Part shown: positions 32,820 through 41,707 of the stretch, piece after piece | Position numbering within the stretch: the first letter of the stretch is position 1 | Layout: each line of letters starts with the position of its first letter | Source of the DNA: Amycolatopsis echigonensis | Lineage (GTDB): Bacteria; Actinomycetota; Actinomycetes; Mycobacteriales; Pseudonocardiaceae | Assembly (NCBI RefSeq): GCF_014174495.1 | Contig: NZ_JACJHR010000060.1 | Span: forward strand, 1 to 56,368 | Direction of reading: 5' to 3' | Length of the DNA stretch: 56,368 nt | Notes under the pieces: model-generated | Database searches by the model: none | What the model was told of the DNA's origin: nothing | What the model saw: only the letters and a program-made list of their open reading frames with translations | Translations under genes and position numbers: made by a program

Positions 32820-34367
32820 TCAGTGCACCGCCCGCTGCCTCCCGCCCCAGTGCCGCGCACGGAGGTCGCGCTTGAGGATCTTGCCCGCTCCGGACAGCGG
32901 GAGGCTTTCCACGAATTCCACGCTCCGCGGTGTCTTGTACCCGGCGATGCGCTGCTTGCAGAACTCGCGGAGCTCTTCCGCGTCGGCGGTTCGGCCCGCG
33001 GCGAGCACGACGACGGCGTGGACGCGTTCGCCGAACTCGCTGTCCGGCACGCCGATGACCGCGCAGGTTTCGACCGCGGGGTGCAGCGCGAGCGCCTTCT
33101 CCACTTCGACCGAATAGACGTTTTCGCCGCCGGTGACGATCATGTCCTTGATCCGGTCGACGATGTAGACGTAGCCGTCGTCGTCCATGCGGCCGCCGTC
33201 GCCGGTGTGCATCCAGCCGTCCCGGACCGCCTGCGCGGTGGCCTCGGGCTGATTCCAGTAGCCCAGCATCACGTGCCCTCCGCGCGAAACGACCTCCCCG
33301 ACCGTGCCGCGCGGCACCTCCTCGCCGTGCTCGTCGACGATCCGGACCTCCGCGTGCGGCGCGGCCCGGCCCGCCGAGAGCCGGCGCCGCGGGTCGTGGT
33401 GGTCCTCGGGCAGCAGCAGGGTCGCGACCGGCGACAGCTCGGTCATGCCGTAGGCCTGGACGAAACCGGCATTGGGGAACAGCGCCATGGCTTTCTTCAA
33501 CACGGGTTCGGAAATCGGCGAAGCACCGTAGATCAGGTGGCGCACGCCGGAAAGGTCGTAACCGTCGGCGCCCGGATGGCTGACGAGCATCCCGATCATG
33601 GTGGGGACCAGCAGCGCGCTGGTCACCTGGCGTTCGCTGAGCGCGGCGAGCACCCCGGCCGGGTCGAACGCGGGCACGATCACGTGCGTGCCGCCGAGCG
33701 CGGTCTGCGCGGCCCAGGCCGCGCCGTCGGCGAGATGGAACATCGGGGCGGCGTGCAGCATCCGGCCGCCCGGCTCGCAGAACCGGCCGGTGGCCGTCGA
33801 GCCCAGCGCCGAGGTCAGCAGGTTGGCGTGGCTGAGCATGACGCCTTTGGCCGCCCCTGTCGTGCCGCCGGTGTAGTAGACGCCGGCCAGCGATCCCCCG
33901 CCGCGGCGGACGTCCTCGATCGGCTCGGCGGCGGCAACCAGCTGTTCGTAACCGAGCATGCCGTCGGGCGGTTCCCTGTCGCCGCAGTAGATCACGGTCG
34001 TCAGCCCCGGATGTTCCTCGCGCAACGCGGGGACCATCGGGGCGAACTTCTCGTCAACAAACAACACGCGAGCGTCGCACTCGACCAGCGAACCGCTGAT
34101 CTCCGGCACCGCCCAGCGGATGTTCACGGGCACGAACACCGCGTCCGCCCACGGAACGGCGAGCAGGAATTCGGCGTAGCGGTCGGAATTCAGCGCGAGG
34201 ATCGCCACGCGGTCCCCTTGCCGCACCCCCGCCTCGCGAAGCGCACCGGCGAGCCGGGCGACCCGGTCAGCGGTCTCGGCGAAAGTCCGCTCGCGGTCCC
34301 CGAAGACTGTCGAAGGAGCGCCGGGAGTTTGCTGCACCGACCTGTGCAGCCCCTGGGTCAAGTACAT
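32820..34367 (-). CDS. AMP-dependent acyl-CoA synthetase (long-chain/aromatic acid-CoA ligase-like)
   Basis: 515 residues of the ANL superfamily. A3 motif YYTGGTTGAAKGVMLSH, A5 YGMTELSPVATLL, A7 YVYIVDRIKDMIVTGGENVYSVEVE, and the C-terminal catalytic lysine in LPLSGAGKILKRDLRARHW. It activates a carboxylic acid to its acyl-CoA through an acyl-AMP. It is divergent from the thiolase/MaoC/SDR operon with a 22-bp palindrome between them, so it probably feeds that beta-oxidation route. Confidence 0.92.
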   Translation of the reverse strand: MYLTQGLHRSVQQTPGAPSTVFGDRERTFAETADRVARLAGALREAGVRQGDRVAILALNSDRYAEFLLAVPWADAVFVPVNIRWAVPEISGSLVECDARVLFVDEKFAPMVPALREEHPGLTTVIYCGDREPPDGMLGYEQLVAAAEPIEDVRRGGGSLAGVYYTGGTTGAAKGVMLSHANLLTSALGSTATGRFCEPGGRMLHAAPMFHLADGAAWAAQTALGGTHVIVPAFDPAGVLAALSERQVTSALLVPTMIGMLVSHPGADGYDLSGVRHLIYGASPISEPVLKKAMALFPNAGFVQAYGMTELSPVATLLLPEDHHDPRRRLSAGRAAPHAEVRIVDEHGEEVPRGTVGEVVSRGGHVMLGYWNQPEATAQAVRDGWMHTGDGGRMDDDGYVYIVDRIKDMIVTGGENVYSVEVEKALALHPAVETCAVIGVPDSEFGERVHAVVVLAAGRTADAEELREFCKQRIAGYKTPRSVEFVESLPLSGAGKILKRDLRARHWGGRQRAVH

Positions 34368-34429
34368 CTTCGTCGGCTCCGTCCACCACGTTGTGAACTT
34401 CTGCTAGCACCCTTCGAGAAACCATGACC

Positions 34430-34451
34430 CCTTGACACCGCACTGTCAAGG
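34430..34451. promoter_or_regulatory. 22-bp palindrome between acyl-CoA ligase and thiolase operons
   Basis: CCTTGACA (34430-34437) and TGTCAAGG (34444-34451) form a perfect inverted repeat with a 6-bp centre. The left arm contains a -35-like TTGACA. Probable operator, perhaps for the TetR protein at 37472. Confidence 0.6.
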
Positions 34452-34496
34452 ACACCACTCTTCCAAGTGAATGACGACTAGTCTTAGGCGGGTAGG

Positions 34497-35681
34497 ATGA
34501 AGCAACGGGTCCGGGTAGCGGGCGTGGGCATGGCGCCCTTCGCGACGCCCAGCAAGAGCGAGCCTTACGACGTGCTGGCCGAGCGTGCGGTCAAAGCGGC
34601 GCTGGCCGACGCCGGGATCGGCCTGGCTTCGATACAGCAGGCGTACGCCGGCTATGTGTACGGCGATTCGACCTGCGGGCAGCACGCGCTGTACCGGGTC
34701 GGGATGACCGGAGTGCCGGTGGTGAACGTCAACAACAACTGCTCCACCGGGTCGTCGGCACTGTTCCTGGCCCGGCAGGCGGTCGCGTCCGGCGCCGCTG
34801 ATTGCGTGCTGGCCTTCGGGTTCGAGCAGATGCAGCGGGGCGCGCTCAAGGCGCATTGGGACGACCGGCCGGATCCCTTCCATCGCTTCGACCAGGTGCT
34901 GGAGAAAGCGCAAGGTCCCGCGGAGGGCGTGCCGATGGCACCCCGGTATTTCGGCGGCGCGGGTGCGGCCTACGCCGAGCGCTACGGCACCGCGCCGGAG
35001 ACCTTCGCGGCCATCTCGGTCAAGGCGCGCCGGCACGCGGCGAACAACCCGTACGCGGTGTTCCGCGATCCCGTCACGGTCGAGGATGTGCTTGCCGCAC
35101 CGCACATTTACGGTCCGCTGACCCGGTTGCAATGCTGCCCGCCGACCTGCGGGGCCGCCGCCGCGGTCATCACCAGCGAGGAATTCGCGCGTGTGCACGG
35201 GCTCCGGACCGACGTGGCGATCGCCGCGCAGGCGATGACCACCGACACGGAAAGCTCGTTCGACGGCGATCCGATGAAGCTGGTCGGCTACGACATGGCC
35301 AAGGCCGCGGCGCAGCAGGTGTACGAGGCGGCCGGGATCGGGCCGGAGGACATCCGCGTCGCCGAACTGCACGACTGCTTCACTTCCAACGAACTGATCA
35401 GCTACGAGGCGCTCGGGCTCACCGGCGAAGGCACCGCGGAGAAGTTCATCGCCGACAGCGACAACACCTACGGCGGCCGCGTGGTCACGAACCCGTCCGG
35501 CGGCCTGCTGTCCAAGGGACATCCGCTGGGCGCGACCGGACTGGCCCAGTGCGCCGAACTCACCTGGCAGCTGCGCGGCGAGGCGGGACCGCGCCAGGTC
35601 GAGGACGTCACCGTGGCTCTGCAGCACAACATCGGGCTCGGCGGGGCCGCGGTCGTGACGCTGTACGAGAAGGCGCGGTGA
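34497..35681 (+). CDS. Thiolase-family lipid-transfer protein (acetyl-CoA acetyltransferase-like)
   Basis: 394 residues of the SCP-x/Ltp-type thiolases. Active-site Cys in VNVNNNCSTGSSALFLAR (about residue 82), HDCFTSNELISYEALGL, and the C-terminal GGLLSKGHPLGATGLAQCAEL with the catalytic His region. Such enzymes cleave 3-ketoacyl-CoA in the breakdown of branched or sterol side chains, or act on lipids. First gene of a four-gene plus-strand operon (thiolase, MaoC-N, MaoC-C, SDR). Its ATG has no strong ribosome site. Confidence 0.9.
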   Translation: MKQRVRVAGVGMAPFATPSKSEPYDVLAERAVKAALADAGIGLASIQQAYAGYVYGDSTCGQHALYRVGMTGVPVVNVNNNCSTGSSALFLARQAVASGAADCVLAFGFEQMQRGALKAHWDDRPDPFHRFDQVLEKAQGPAEGVPMAPRYFGGAGAAYAERYGTAPETFAAISVKARRHAANNPYAVFRDPVTVEDVLAAPHIYGPLTRLQCCPPTCGAAAAVITSEEFARVHGLRTDVAIAAQAMTTDTESSFDGDPMKLVGYDMAKAAAQQVYEAAGIGPEDIRVAELHDCFTSNELISYEALGLTGEGTAEKFIADSDNTYGGRVVTNPSGGLLSKGHPLGATGLAQCAELTWQLRGEAGPRQVEDVTVALQHNIGLGGAAVVTLYEKAR

Positions 35682-36121
35682 ACATGCCGGTCGACGCATC
35701 CGCCAAGGGCCGGTCCCTGCCGCCGGTCGCCATGACCGTCGAGGCCGGGCGGCTCGCGTTCTTCGCCAAGGCGATCGGGCAAGCCGACCCGCGTTCTTCC
35801 GCTCCGGACGGCCGGCTGCCAGTGCCGCCCACGTTCCTCTTCGGCATCGAACTGGAGCAGCCCGACCCGTTCGCCTGGCTCGCCGGCCTCGGCGTGGACC
35901 TGCGCCACGTGCTGCACGGCGAGCAGTCGTTCACTTACCACTCGATGGCCTACGCCGGCGACACTCTGGTCGCGTCCCCGCGGATCGCCGACATCTACGC
36001 GAAAAAGGGCGGAGCGCTGCAGTTCGTGGTCAAACAGACCGCAGTCGCCCGCGACGACGGCACCCCGGTCGCCGATCTCGAGAGCGTCCTCGTCATCCGG
36101 GATCCGGAGGCCGCGCGATGA
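35678..36121 (+). CDS. MaoC-like N-terminal-type dehydratase (FAS1-like hydratase)
   Basis: 147 residues from a GTG that overlaps the thiolase stop (GTGA) with GAGAAGG upstream; an ATG at 35684 is an alternative. Hotdog-fold features: AGRLAFFAKAIGQADPRSS, VPPTFLFGIELEQPDPFAWLAGLGVDLRHVLHGEQSFTYHSMAYAGDTLVASPRIADIYAKKGGALQFVV. Such half-proteins pair with a catalytic MaoC partner, here the next gene, to form an enoyl-CoA hydratase. Coupled to both neighbours by 4-bp overlaps. Confidence 0.88.
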   Translation: MNMPVDASAKGRSLPPVAMTVEAGRLAFFAKAIGQADPRSSAPDGRLPVPPTFLFGIELEQPDPFAWLAGLGVDLRHVLHGEQSFTYHSMAYAGDTLVASPRIADIYAKKGGALQFVVKQTAVARDDGTPVADLESVLVIRDPEAAR

Positions 36122-36510
36122 CCGGCGGCGTCACGGCGGGGACCGAGCTGCCGCCCCTCGAACTGCCGGAGATCTCCCGGACCGCCCTCGCGCTGTTCGC
36201 CGGTGCGTCCGGCGACCACAATCCGATCCACCTCGATCTCGACGTCGCCCGGTCGGCCGGGCTCGAGGACGTCTTCGCCCACGGCATGTTGTCGATGGCC
36301 TACCTCGGGCGGCTGCTGACCGGATGGATTCCGCAGGAGCGCCTCCGGTCGTTCCGGGTGCGGTTCGCCGCCGTCACCCCCGTCCGGGGCAAGCCCACCT
36401 GCACCGGCCGGGTCGTCTCCGTCGAGGACGGCCTGGCCACGCTCGAACTCGCTGTCACGCTCGCCGACGGCACGACCACGCTCACCGGCGAAGCGATCAT
36501 CGCTCTCTGA
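36118..36510 (+). CDS. MaoC family (R)-specific enoyl-CoA hydratase
   Basis: 130 residues, hotdog fold. The catalytic Asp/His pair is in FAGASGDHNPIHLDLDVARSAGLEDVFAHGMLSMAYLGRLLTGW. It is the active half matching the preceding non-catalytic half; together they would add water to a trans-2-enoyl-CoA. ATGA overlap with the preceding gene and a GAAAGGG site for the SDR downstream. Confidence 0.92.
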   Translation: MTGGVTAGTELPPLELPEISRTALALFAGASGDHNPIHLDLDVARSAGLEDVFAHGMLSMAYLGRLLTGWIPQERLRSFRVRFAAVTPVRGKPTCTGRVVSVEDGLATLELAVTLADGTTTLTGEAIIAL

Positions 36511-36521
36511 AAGGGAAATCC

Positions 36522-37352
36522 ATGGGCAAGCTGGACGGCAAGACCGCCGTCGTCTCCGGCTCCGGCCGCGGCATCGGCCGGGAAATCGCGCTCAAACTCG
36601 CCTCGGAAGGCGCCGCTGTCGTGGTCAACGACCTCGACGACGCTCCGGCCAAGCAGACTGTGGCCGACATCCAGTCCGCGGGCGGCCAGGCAGTGGCGTG
36701 CGCGGGCAGCGTTACCGAGGACGGGTTCGCCGAACGGTTCGTGCAGACGGCGACCGATTCCTTCGGCGGCCTGGACATCATCGTGAACAACGCGGGCTAC
36801 ACCTGGGACGCAGTCGTCCAGAAGATGACTGACGAGCAGTGGGACGCGATCCTCGACGTGCACCTCAAGGCACCGTTCAAGATTCTCCGGGCCGCTCAGC
36901 CGGTGCTGTCCGCCGCCGTGAAGTCCGCGCGCGCCAAGGGAGAACCGGTCCCGTGCCGCAAGGTCGTCAACATCTCCTCGATCGCCGGGCTGGGCGGCAA
37001 CGCGGGCCAGGCGAACTACGCCGCCGCGAAAGCCGGCGTAGTCGGGCTGACCAAGACGATGGCCAAGGAATGGGGCCGCTACAACGTCACTGTCAACACT
37101 GTCGCGTTCGGACTGATCAAGACCCGGCTGACCGAGGCCCAGGCCGGCGGCGGCAGCACGATCGACGTCGCGGGCCGCGAAATCAAGGTCGGCGTCAACC
37201 CCGACCTGCTCGCCACGATGGAACAGCAGATCCCGCTCGGCCGCGCCGGCACCCCGGCCGAAGCCGCCGGCGCGGTGTACCTGCTGTGCACGCCGGAATC
37301 CGACTACATCAGCGCGCAGACCCTGATCTGCGGCGGCGGGTTCTTCCTGTGA
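36522..37352 (+). CDS. SDR family 3-hydroxyacyl-CoA dehydrogenase-like
   Basis: 276 residues. SGSGRGIG cofactor motif at about 12-19, NNAG at about 89-92, and catalytic NYAAAKAGVVGLTKTMAKEW. The segment VVNDLDDAPAKQTVADIQSAGGQAVACAGSVTEDGFAERFVQTATDSFGGLDIIVNNAGYTWD resembles the dehydrogenase of peroxisomal-type multifunctional proteins. With the MaoC pair and the thiolase it would complete the (R)-hydroxyacyl-CoA beta-oxidation spiral. Confidence 0.9.
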   Translation: MGKLDGKTAVVSGSGRGIGREIALKLASEGAAVVVNDLDDAPAKQTVADIQSAGGQAVACAGSVTEDGFAERFVQTATDSFGGLDIIVNNAGYTWDAVVQKMTDEQWDAILDVHLKAPFKILRAAQPVLSAAVKSARAKGEPVPCRKVVNISSIAGLGGNAGQANYAAAKAGVVGLTKTMAKEWGRYNVTVNTVAFGLIKTRLTEAQAGGGSTIDVAGREIKVGVNPDLLATMEQQIPLGRAGTPAEAAGAVYLLCTPESDYISAQTLICGGGFFL

Positions 37353-37379
37353 CCATCTTCTTCGGACCGTGACCAGCAC

Positions 37380-37410
37380 GGCGGCGGACCGGGTTCCCGG
37401 GTCCGCCGCC
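37380..37410. terminator. Hairpin terminator after the beta-oxidation operon
   Basis: GGCGGCGGACC (37380-37390) pairs with GGTCCGCCGCC (37400-37410); the centre GGGTTCCC extends the stem with a small bulge. Confidence 0.7.
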
Positions 37411-37471
37411 CCCGCTGCGATCATGAAAGGAGGCCGCCGGCCGCGCTGATCACCGACCGAGAGGACCGGGC

Positions 37472-38671
37472 ATGACGGCAGCATCCGCCGCCCCCGCTGC
37501 GGGGAAGCGACCGCGCAACCGCCGTGCGCTGATCGTCGCCGCCGCCTCCGACCTGTTCGCCCGCGACGGCTACGACCAGACCACGATGAGCGATATCGCC
37601 GCGGCGGTCGCCATCGGCCCGTCCGCGGTGTACCGGCATTTCCCCGGTAAACAGCAGCTCCTCGCCGAGGTCGTCACCGCCGGGCTGGAGCCGGCGCAGC
37701 AGCTGGTCGACGCGCTCGACCTCCGCGACCGGGCGGCCGCGCTCCCCCGGCTCGCCGCGCTCACCCTCGACCAGCGCCATCTCGGCGTGCTGTGGCAACG
37801 CGAAGCCCGGCACCTCGCCGACGACGACCGCGTCCGCCTGCGTACTCAGCTCCGCGGGATCGGCCACGTGCTCGCCGAGCGCGTCCAAGCCGTCCGCCCG
37901 GCGCTCGGCCCGGCCGCCGCCGACCTGCTCTCCTGGTCCATGATCGCGGTTCTCTCCAGTCCCGGGTTCCACCGCATCGAGCTGCCGCGCCCCCGGCACG
38001 ACCGCCTGCTCGCCGATCTGCTGGCGACCGTGCTCGACACCGATCCGCCCGCCGCGTTCACCACCGCCCCGCCCGCGCCGCCGGCAGCCGGGCTCACCCC
38101 GGCCTCCCGCCGCGAAGCCCTCCTCAACCAGGCCGTGCGCATGTTCGCCGCGCACGGCTACCGCGAGGTCGGGGTCGAGGACATCGGCGCCGCCGTCGGG
38201 ATCAGCGGCCCGAGCGTCTACAACCACTACCCCAGCAAACTGGACATGCTGACGACCGCGTTCCACCGCGGAACCGCCGCGCTCTTCACCGATGTCGCGG
38301 CGGCCTACACCACCGCCGCGAGCGCCGAGGACGCCCTCCGCACGCTCATCCGGTCCTATGTCGCGTTCGGCCGCGCCCACCACGACCTCCTCGGGCTGCT
38401 CGTCACCGAGATCAGCCACCTCCCCGCCGACGAACGCGAGCGCCGCCGGCAGGCCCAGCGCGACTACCTCGCCGAGTGGACCCACCTGCTCCGCCAGGTC
38501 CATCCCGGACTCGACGCCACCGCCGCGCGGCTCCGGGTGGACGCCGCGATCGACGTCGTCAACAGCGCGGTCCGCACTCCGCACCTGCGCCGCAACCCGG
38601 ATCTCCCGGCGGCGCTGGGAATTCTTGCGGCGCGGTTGCTTCAGCTTCCCGAAGCGGGGCAGGCGCGGTAA
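37472..38671 (+). CDS. Double TetR-domain transcriptional regulator
   Basis: 399 residues containing two complete TetR-type proteins in tandem. The first helix-turn-helix (about 15-60) has RRALIVAAASDLFARDGYDQTTMSDIAAAVAIGPSAVYRHFPGKQQLL. The second (about 212-258) has RREALLNQAVRMFAAHGYREVGVEDIGAAVGISGPSVYNHYPSKLDML. A Pro-rich linker (about 190-210) separates them and each is followed by a helical ligand domain. A normal TetR protein has about 200 residues, so a monomer of this protein may mimic a dimer. It follows the beta-oxidation operon and may act on the 34430-34451 palindrome. Fusion or duplication is ancient, since the halves differ. Confidence 0.9.
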   Translation: MTAASAAPAAGKRPRNRRALIVAAASDLFARDGYDQTTMSDIAAAVAIGPSAVYRHFPGKQQLLAEVVTAGLEPAQQLVDALDLRDRAAALPRLAALTLDQRHLGVLWQREARHLADDDRVRLRTQLRGIGHVLAERVQAVRPALGPAAADLLSWSMIAVLSSPGFHRIELPRPRHDRLLADLLATVLDTDPPAAFTTAPPAPPAAGLTPASRREALLNQAVRMFAAHGYREVGVEDIGAAVGISGPSVYNHYPSKLDMLTTAFHRGTAALFTDVAAAYTTAASAEDALRTLIRSYVAFGRAHHDLLGLLVTEISHLPADERERRRQAQRDYLAEWTHLLRQVHPGLDATAARLRVDAAIDVVNSAVRTPHLRRNPDLPAALGILAARLLQLPEAGQAR

Positions 38672-38796
38672 GCCCGCGCGTCAGCGGAGCCCGGATCGCC
38701 CGAACGCGTCCATCACCGGCCGCTGCGACACCAGGTACGCCGCGGCCGGGTCCACAGTGGAGTGTGCTCACCCCTTGGCTCCCAAGAGCTTCCGGC

Positions 38797-39873
38797 TCAG
38801 CGGCTTCCCCGCGGACGGCGCGGAACCGGACCGATCGATCCGCGTTCGACCAGTTCGGCCGGGAGCGGCGGCAACGGTTCGGCCGCTCGCGCACCGCCGA
38901 CGAGGGCAGCCAGCCGGGAGCCCGCCGCGTAGCCGATGTCGTAGGTCGGCTGCGCCACGACCGTGATCGGCGGCGTGACGAGTTTCGCCCACGGCTGGTC
39001 GTCGTACATCAGGATCGAGACATCGTCCGGGATGCGCAGGCCTTGCTCCTGCAGGGCTCCCACGGCGGCGAGGCCGATCAGGCTGTCCGATGCGATCAGC
39101 GCGGTCGCCGGCTCCGGACCGGTGACCAGATCCGCGACGGCGGCGCGGATTTCGGTCTCGTCGCCGCCGCGCAGGCCCGACCGCAGCAGAGAGCGGTCCC
39201 ATTCCAGCCCGCGATCGGCGAATCCGGCCACGAGACCGTCGATCCGAGAGGCCACCGACGACGGGAGCGGCTCGGTGCCGTCCCGCCCGCCGGCCGTGGT
39301 GACGTACCCGATGCGCCGGTGCCCGGCGTCCAGGAGGCGATCCGCGGCCAGCCGGCTCGCCGCCGCGACGTCGGCGAGCGCGGCGTCGACCTCGAGCCCC
39401 GGCACGGCGCGGTCGAGCAGCACGAGCGGCCGCCCCGCGTCGACCACCGCGCGCAGATGCGCCTGGTCGTCCGTGGACGCCGGGGCGACGATCAGCCCGT
39501 CGACGCGTTTGTCCATCAGCATCCCGACGGCCGTGCGCTCGGCCGCCACCCGCTCGCCGCTGTTCGCGAGCACGAGCCCCAGCCCGGCCCGCTCGACCGC
39601 GTCCGAAATCCCCCTCGTGGCAAGGGAAAAGTACGGGTTCTCGATGTCGCCGACCACGACTCCGACACTCTGCGAACGACCCGTGCTCAGCGCACGGGCC
39701 GACGGGTTCGGCCGGTAGTTCAGCCGGGCCGCGGCCGCCAGCACCCGTTCCCGGACGCCCCCGCTCACCGCTCCGTAGGCGCCGAGCGCCCGCGCGGCCT
39801 GCGCCTTGGACACCCCGGCCTCGCGGGCCACGTCCGCCACCGTGTGCTCCCGCTGATTGCCTGCCCTCGCCAC
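38797..39873 (-). CDS. LacI family transcriptional repressor
   Basis: 358 residues from a GTG with GAGGAGGGG upstream; the frame is open further but the helix-turn-helix fixes the start. DNA-binding part: HTVADVAREAGVSKAQAARALGAYGAVSGGVRERVLAAAARLNYRPNPSARAL. The periplasmic-binding-protein-like domain has GVVVGDIENPYFSLATRGISDAVERAGLGLVLANSGE. It is divergent from an amino-acid-type ABC import operon, and two perfect palindromes lie between. LacI proteins usually sense sugars, so the imported compound may have a sugar part. Confidence 0.93.
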   Translation of the reverse strand: MARAGNQREHTVADVAREAGVSKAQAARALGAYGAVSGGVRERVLAAAARLNYRPNPSARALSTGRSQSVGVVVGDIENPYFSLATRGISDAVERAGLGLVLANSGERVAAERTAVGMLMDKRVDGLIVAPASTDDQAHLRAVVDAGRPLVLLDRAVPGLEVDAALADVAAASRLAADRLLDAGHRRIGYVTTAGGRDGTEPLPSSVASRIDGLVAGFADRGLEWDRSLLRSGLRGGDETEIRAAVADLVTGPEPATALIASDSLIGLAAVGALQEQGLRIPDDVSILMYDDQPWAKLVTPPITVVAQPTYDIGYAAGSRLAALVGGARAAEPLPPLPAELVERGSIGPVPRRPRGSR

Positions 39874-39974
39874 GTCCCCTCCTCGTCTCCGCTTCCCGGT
39901 CCCGCGGCGGAGCAGCTCCGCCGACGCGGCGCTTGACGCGCGGGCCGACGGCGTCCTACTCTCCCAAAATCCCA

Positions 39975-40023
39975 TTGAGACCGGTCTCAGCCAGAGTACA
40001 CGCACCGTTGAGACCGGTCTCAA
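39975..40023. promoter_or_regulatory. Twin perfect LacI operators
   Basis: TTGAGACCGGTCTCAG (39975-39990, palindromic over 39976-39989) and TTGAGACCGGTCTCAA (40008-40023) have centres 33 bp apart, about three helical turns. They lie between lacI-type and ABC genes. Confidence 0.8.
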
Positions 40024-40047
40024 CTTCACCGGACAAAGGACGGGTCC

Positions 40048-40893
40048 GTGTCTCCTACCCCTCGCAAGCTCCTCGCGACCGTGCTCGCGGCCGTCGTCGC
40101 GCTGCTCGGCCTGACCGCGTGCGGCGGCTCGCAGTCCTCCGCGGACAACCCCTACGGCCTGATCACCGCCGGCCAGCTGCGCGTCGCCAGCCTCGGCGAC
40201 GCCAAGCCCTACACCTTCACCGGCAGCGACGGCACGTTCACCGGTTTCGACGTCGAACTCTTCCGCGACGTGGCGCGCCGGATCGGCGTCAAGGACGTCG
40301 AATTCACCGGACAGGACTTCTCCGCGATCCTGCCGGGCGTCGCGAACGGCCAGTTCGACGCCGGAGTCGCCGCGATCGGCATCACCGCCGCTCGCAAGCA
40401 GACGGTCGACTTCAGCAACGGCTACCTCGCCGGCTACCTCACCGTGATCACGACGAAGGACTCCGGCATCGCCAACGCCGACGCGCTCGCCGGGCGCCGG
40501 CTGGGCGTCGTGCAGGGCTCGCTGCAAGAGGCCTACGCGGTGAAGCACTTTCCGCAGGCTCAGCTGGTTCGTTTCCCGGACAACAACACCGCCGTCTCCG
40601 CGCTCACCCGCAAATCGGTCGACGCGCACTTCCTCGATTTCGAGGCCGCCAAGGCGTATCTCACGCAGTTCGGCCTCGCGAGCGTCGCGAACTTCCCGTC
40701 GTTCGACGCGCCGGCCGGCTTCGCGGTCCGCAAGGGCTCCACGGCGCTGAAGGCCGCGCTGGACAAGGGCCTGGCGGCGGCGATGGACGACGGCACCTGG
40801 AAGCGGCTGCACGAGAAGTGGTTCCCCGGCACGCCGATGCCCGCGCAGTACCTGCCCGGCGGCAACCACACCGCGACGCCGTCCGGCCAGTGA
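40048..40893 (+). CDS. Amino-acid-type ABC transporter substrate-binding lipoprotein
   Basis: 281 residues from a GTG after AAAGGACG. Signal peptide with lipobox LTAC, Cys at about residue 25. Family 3 solute-binding features: GQLRVASLGDAKPYTFTGSDGTFTGFDVELFRDVARRIGVKDVEFTGQDFSAILPGVANGQFDAGVAAIGITAARKQTVDFSNGYLAGYLTVI. These bind polar amino acids or derivatives. First gene of a six-gene operon with permease, ATPase, a Gfo/Idh dehydrogenase and a DAO oxidase. Confidence 0.92.
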   Translation: MSPTPRKLLATVLAAVVALLGLTACGGSQSSADNPYGLITAGQLRVASLGDAKPYTFTGSDGTFTGFDVELFRDVARRIGVKDVEFTGQDFSAILPGVANGQFDAGVAAIGITAARKQTVDFSNGYLAGYLTVITTKDSGIANADALAGRRLGVVQGSLQEAYAVKHFPQAQLVRFPDNNTAVSALTRKSVDAHFLDFEAAKAYLTQFGLASVANFPSFDAPAGFAVRKGSTALKAALDKGLAAAMDDGTWKRLHEKWFPGTPMPAQYLPGGNHTATPSGQ

Positions 40894-40924
40894 CTCTGCC
40901 CGGCGCACACCGAAAGGGGTTGGC

Positions 40925-41707
40925 ATGGGCTGGGTGAACGACCTGCTCCACACCTTCTTCGACTTCTCCGCGATGGCCGAGGTCCTGCCGCAGATGCTGT
41001 CGGTCGGGCTGGTCAACACGCTGATCATCTCCGTCGCGGCGACCGGCATCGGGCTGGTCGTCGGGATGATCGTCGCGATCATGGGCATCTCCGCCACCGC
41101 GTGGCTGCGGATCCCGGCCCGGATCTACACGGACCTGTTCCGCGGGCTGCCCGCGATCCTCACCATCCTGGTGATCGGCCAGGGCTTCGCACGCTTCAGC
41201 CAGAGCGTGTTCGGGCCCTCGCCCTACCCGCTGGGCATCCTGGCGCTGAGCCTGATCGCCGGCGCCTACCTCGGCGAGATCTTCCGCTCCGGCATCCAGA
41301 GCGTCGAAGCGGGCCAACTGGAGGCCTGCCGCGCGCTCGGCATGAACTACGCCAAGGCGATGCGCCTGGTCGTCGTGCCGCAAGGCGTGCGGCGGGTGCT
41401 GCCCGCGCTGGTGAACCAGTTCATCGGGATCGTCAAGGATTCGAGCCTGGTGTATTTCCTCGGGCTGCTCTCCGGGGAGCGGGAGCTGTTCCGCGTCGGC
41501 CAGGACGCCGCGGTGCTGTCGGGCAACCTGTCGCCGATGGTGCTGGCCGGAGTGTTCTACCTGGTCATCACGGTGCCGTTGACGCATCTGGTCAACCACT
41601 TCGACCGCCGCTTCCGCGTCGGACGGCGAAAAGCCGCACCGGTGAGCGGCCTCCGGGAACTCGACGAACTCGACGCTCCGCCACTCGTCACCGGGAGCAA
41701 AGCATGA
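40925..41707 (+). CDS. Amino-acid-type ABC transporter permease
   Basis: 260 residues with about five membrane helices and the HisM/GlnP-type loop EACRALGMNYAKAMRLVVVPQGVRRVLPALVNQFIGIVKDSSLV that contacts the ATPase. Operon position fits. Its stop overlaps the ATPase start (ATGA). Confidence 0.92.
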   Translation: MGWVNDLLHTFFDFSAMAEVLPQMLSVGLVNTLIISVAATGIGLVVGMIVAIMGISATAWLRIPARIYTDLFRGLPAILTILVIGQGFARFSQSVFGPSPYPLGILALSLIAGAYLGEIFRSGIQSVEAGQLEACRALGMNYAKAMRLVVVPQGVRRVLPALVNQFIGIVKDSSLVYFLGLLSGERELFRVGQDAAVLSGNLSPMVLAGVFYLVITVPLTHLVNHFDRRFRVGRRKAAPVSGLRELDELDAPPLVTGSKA

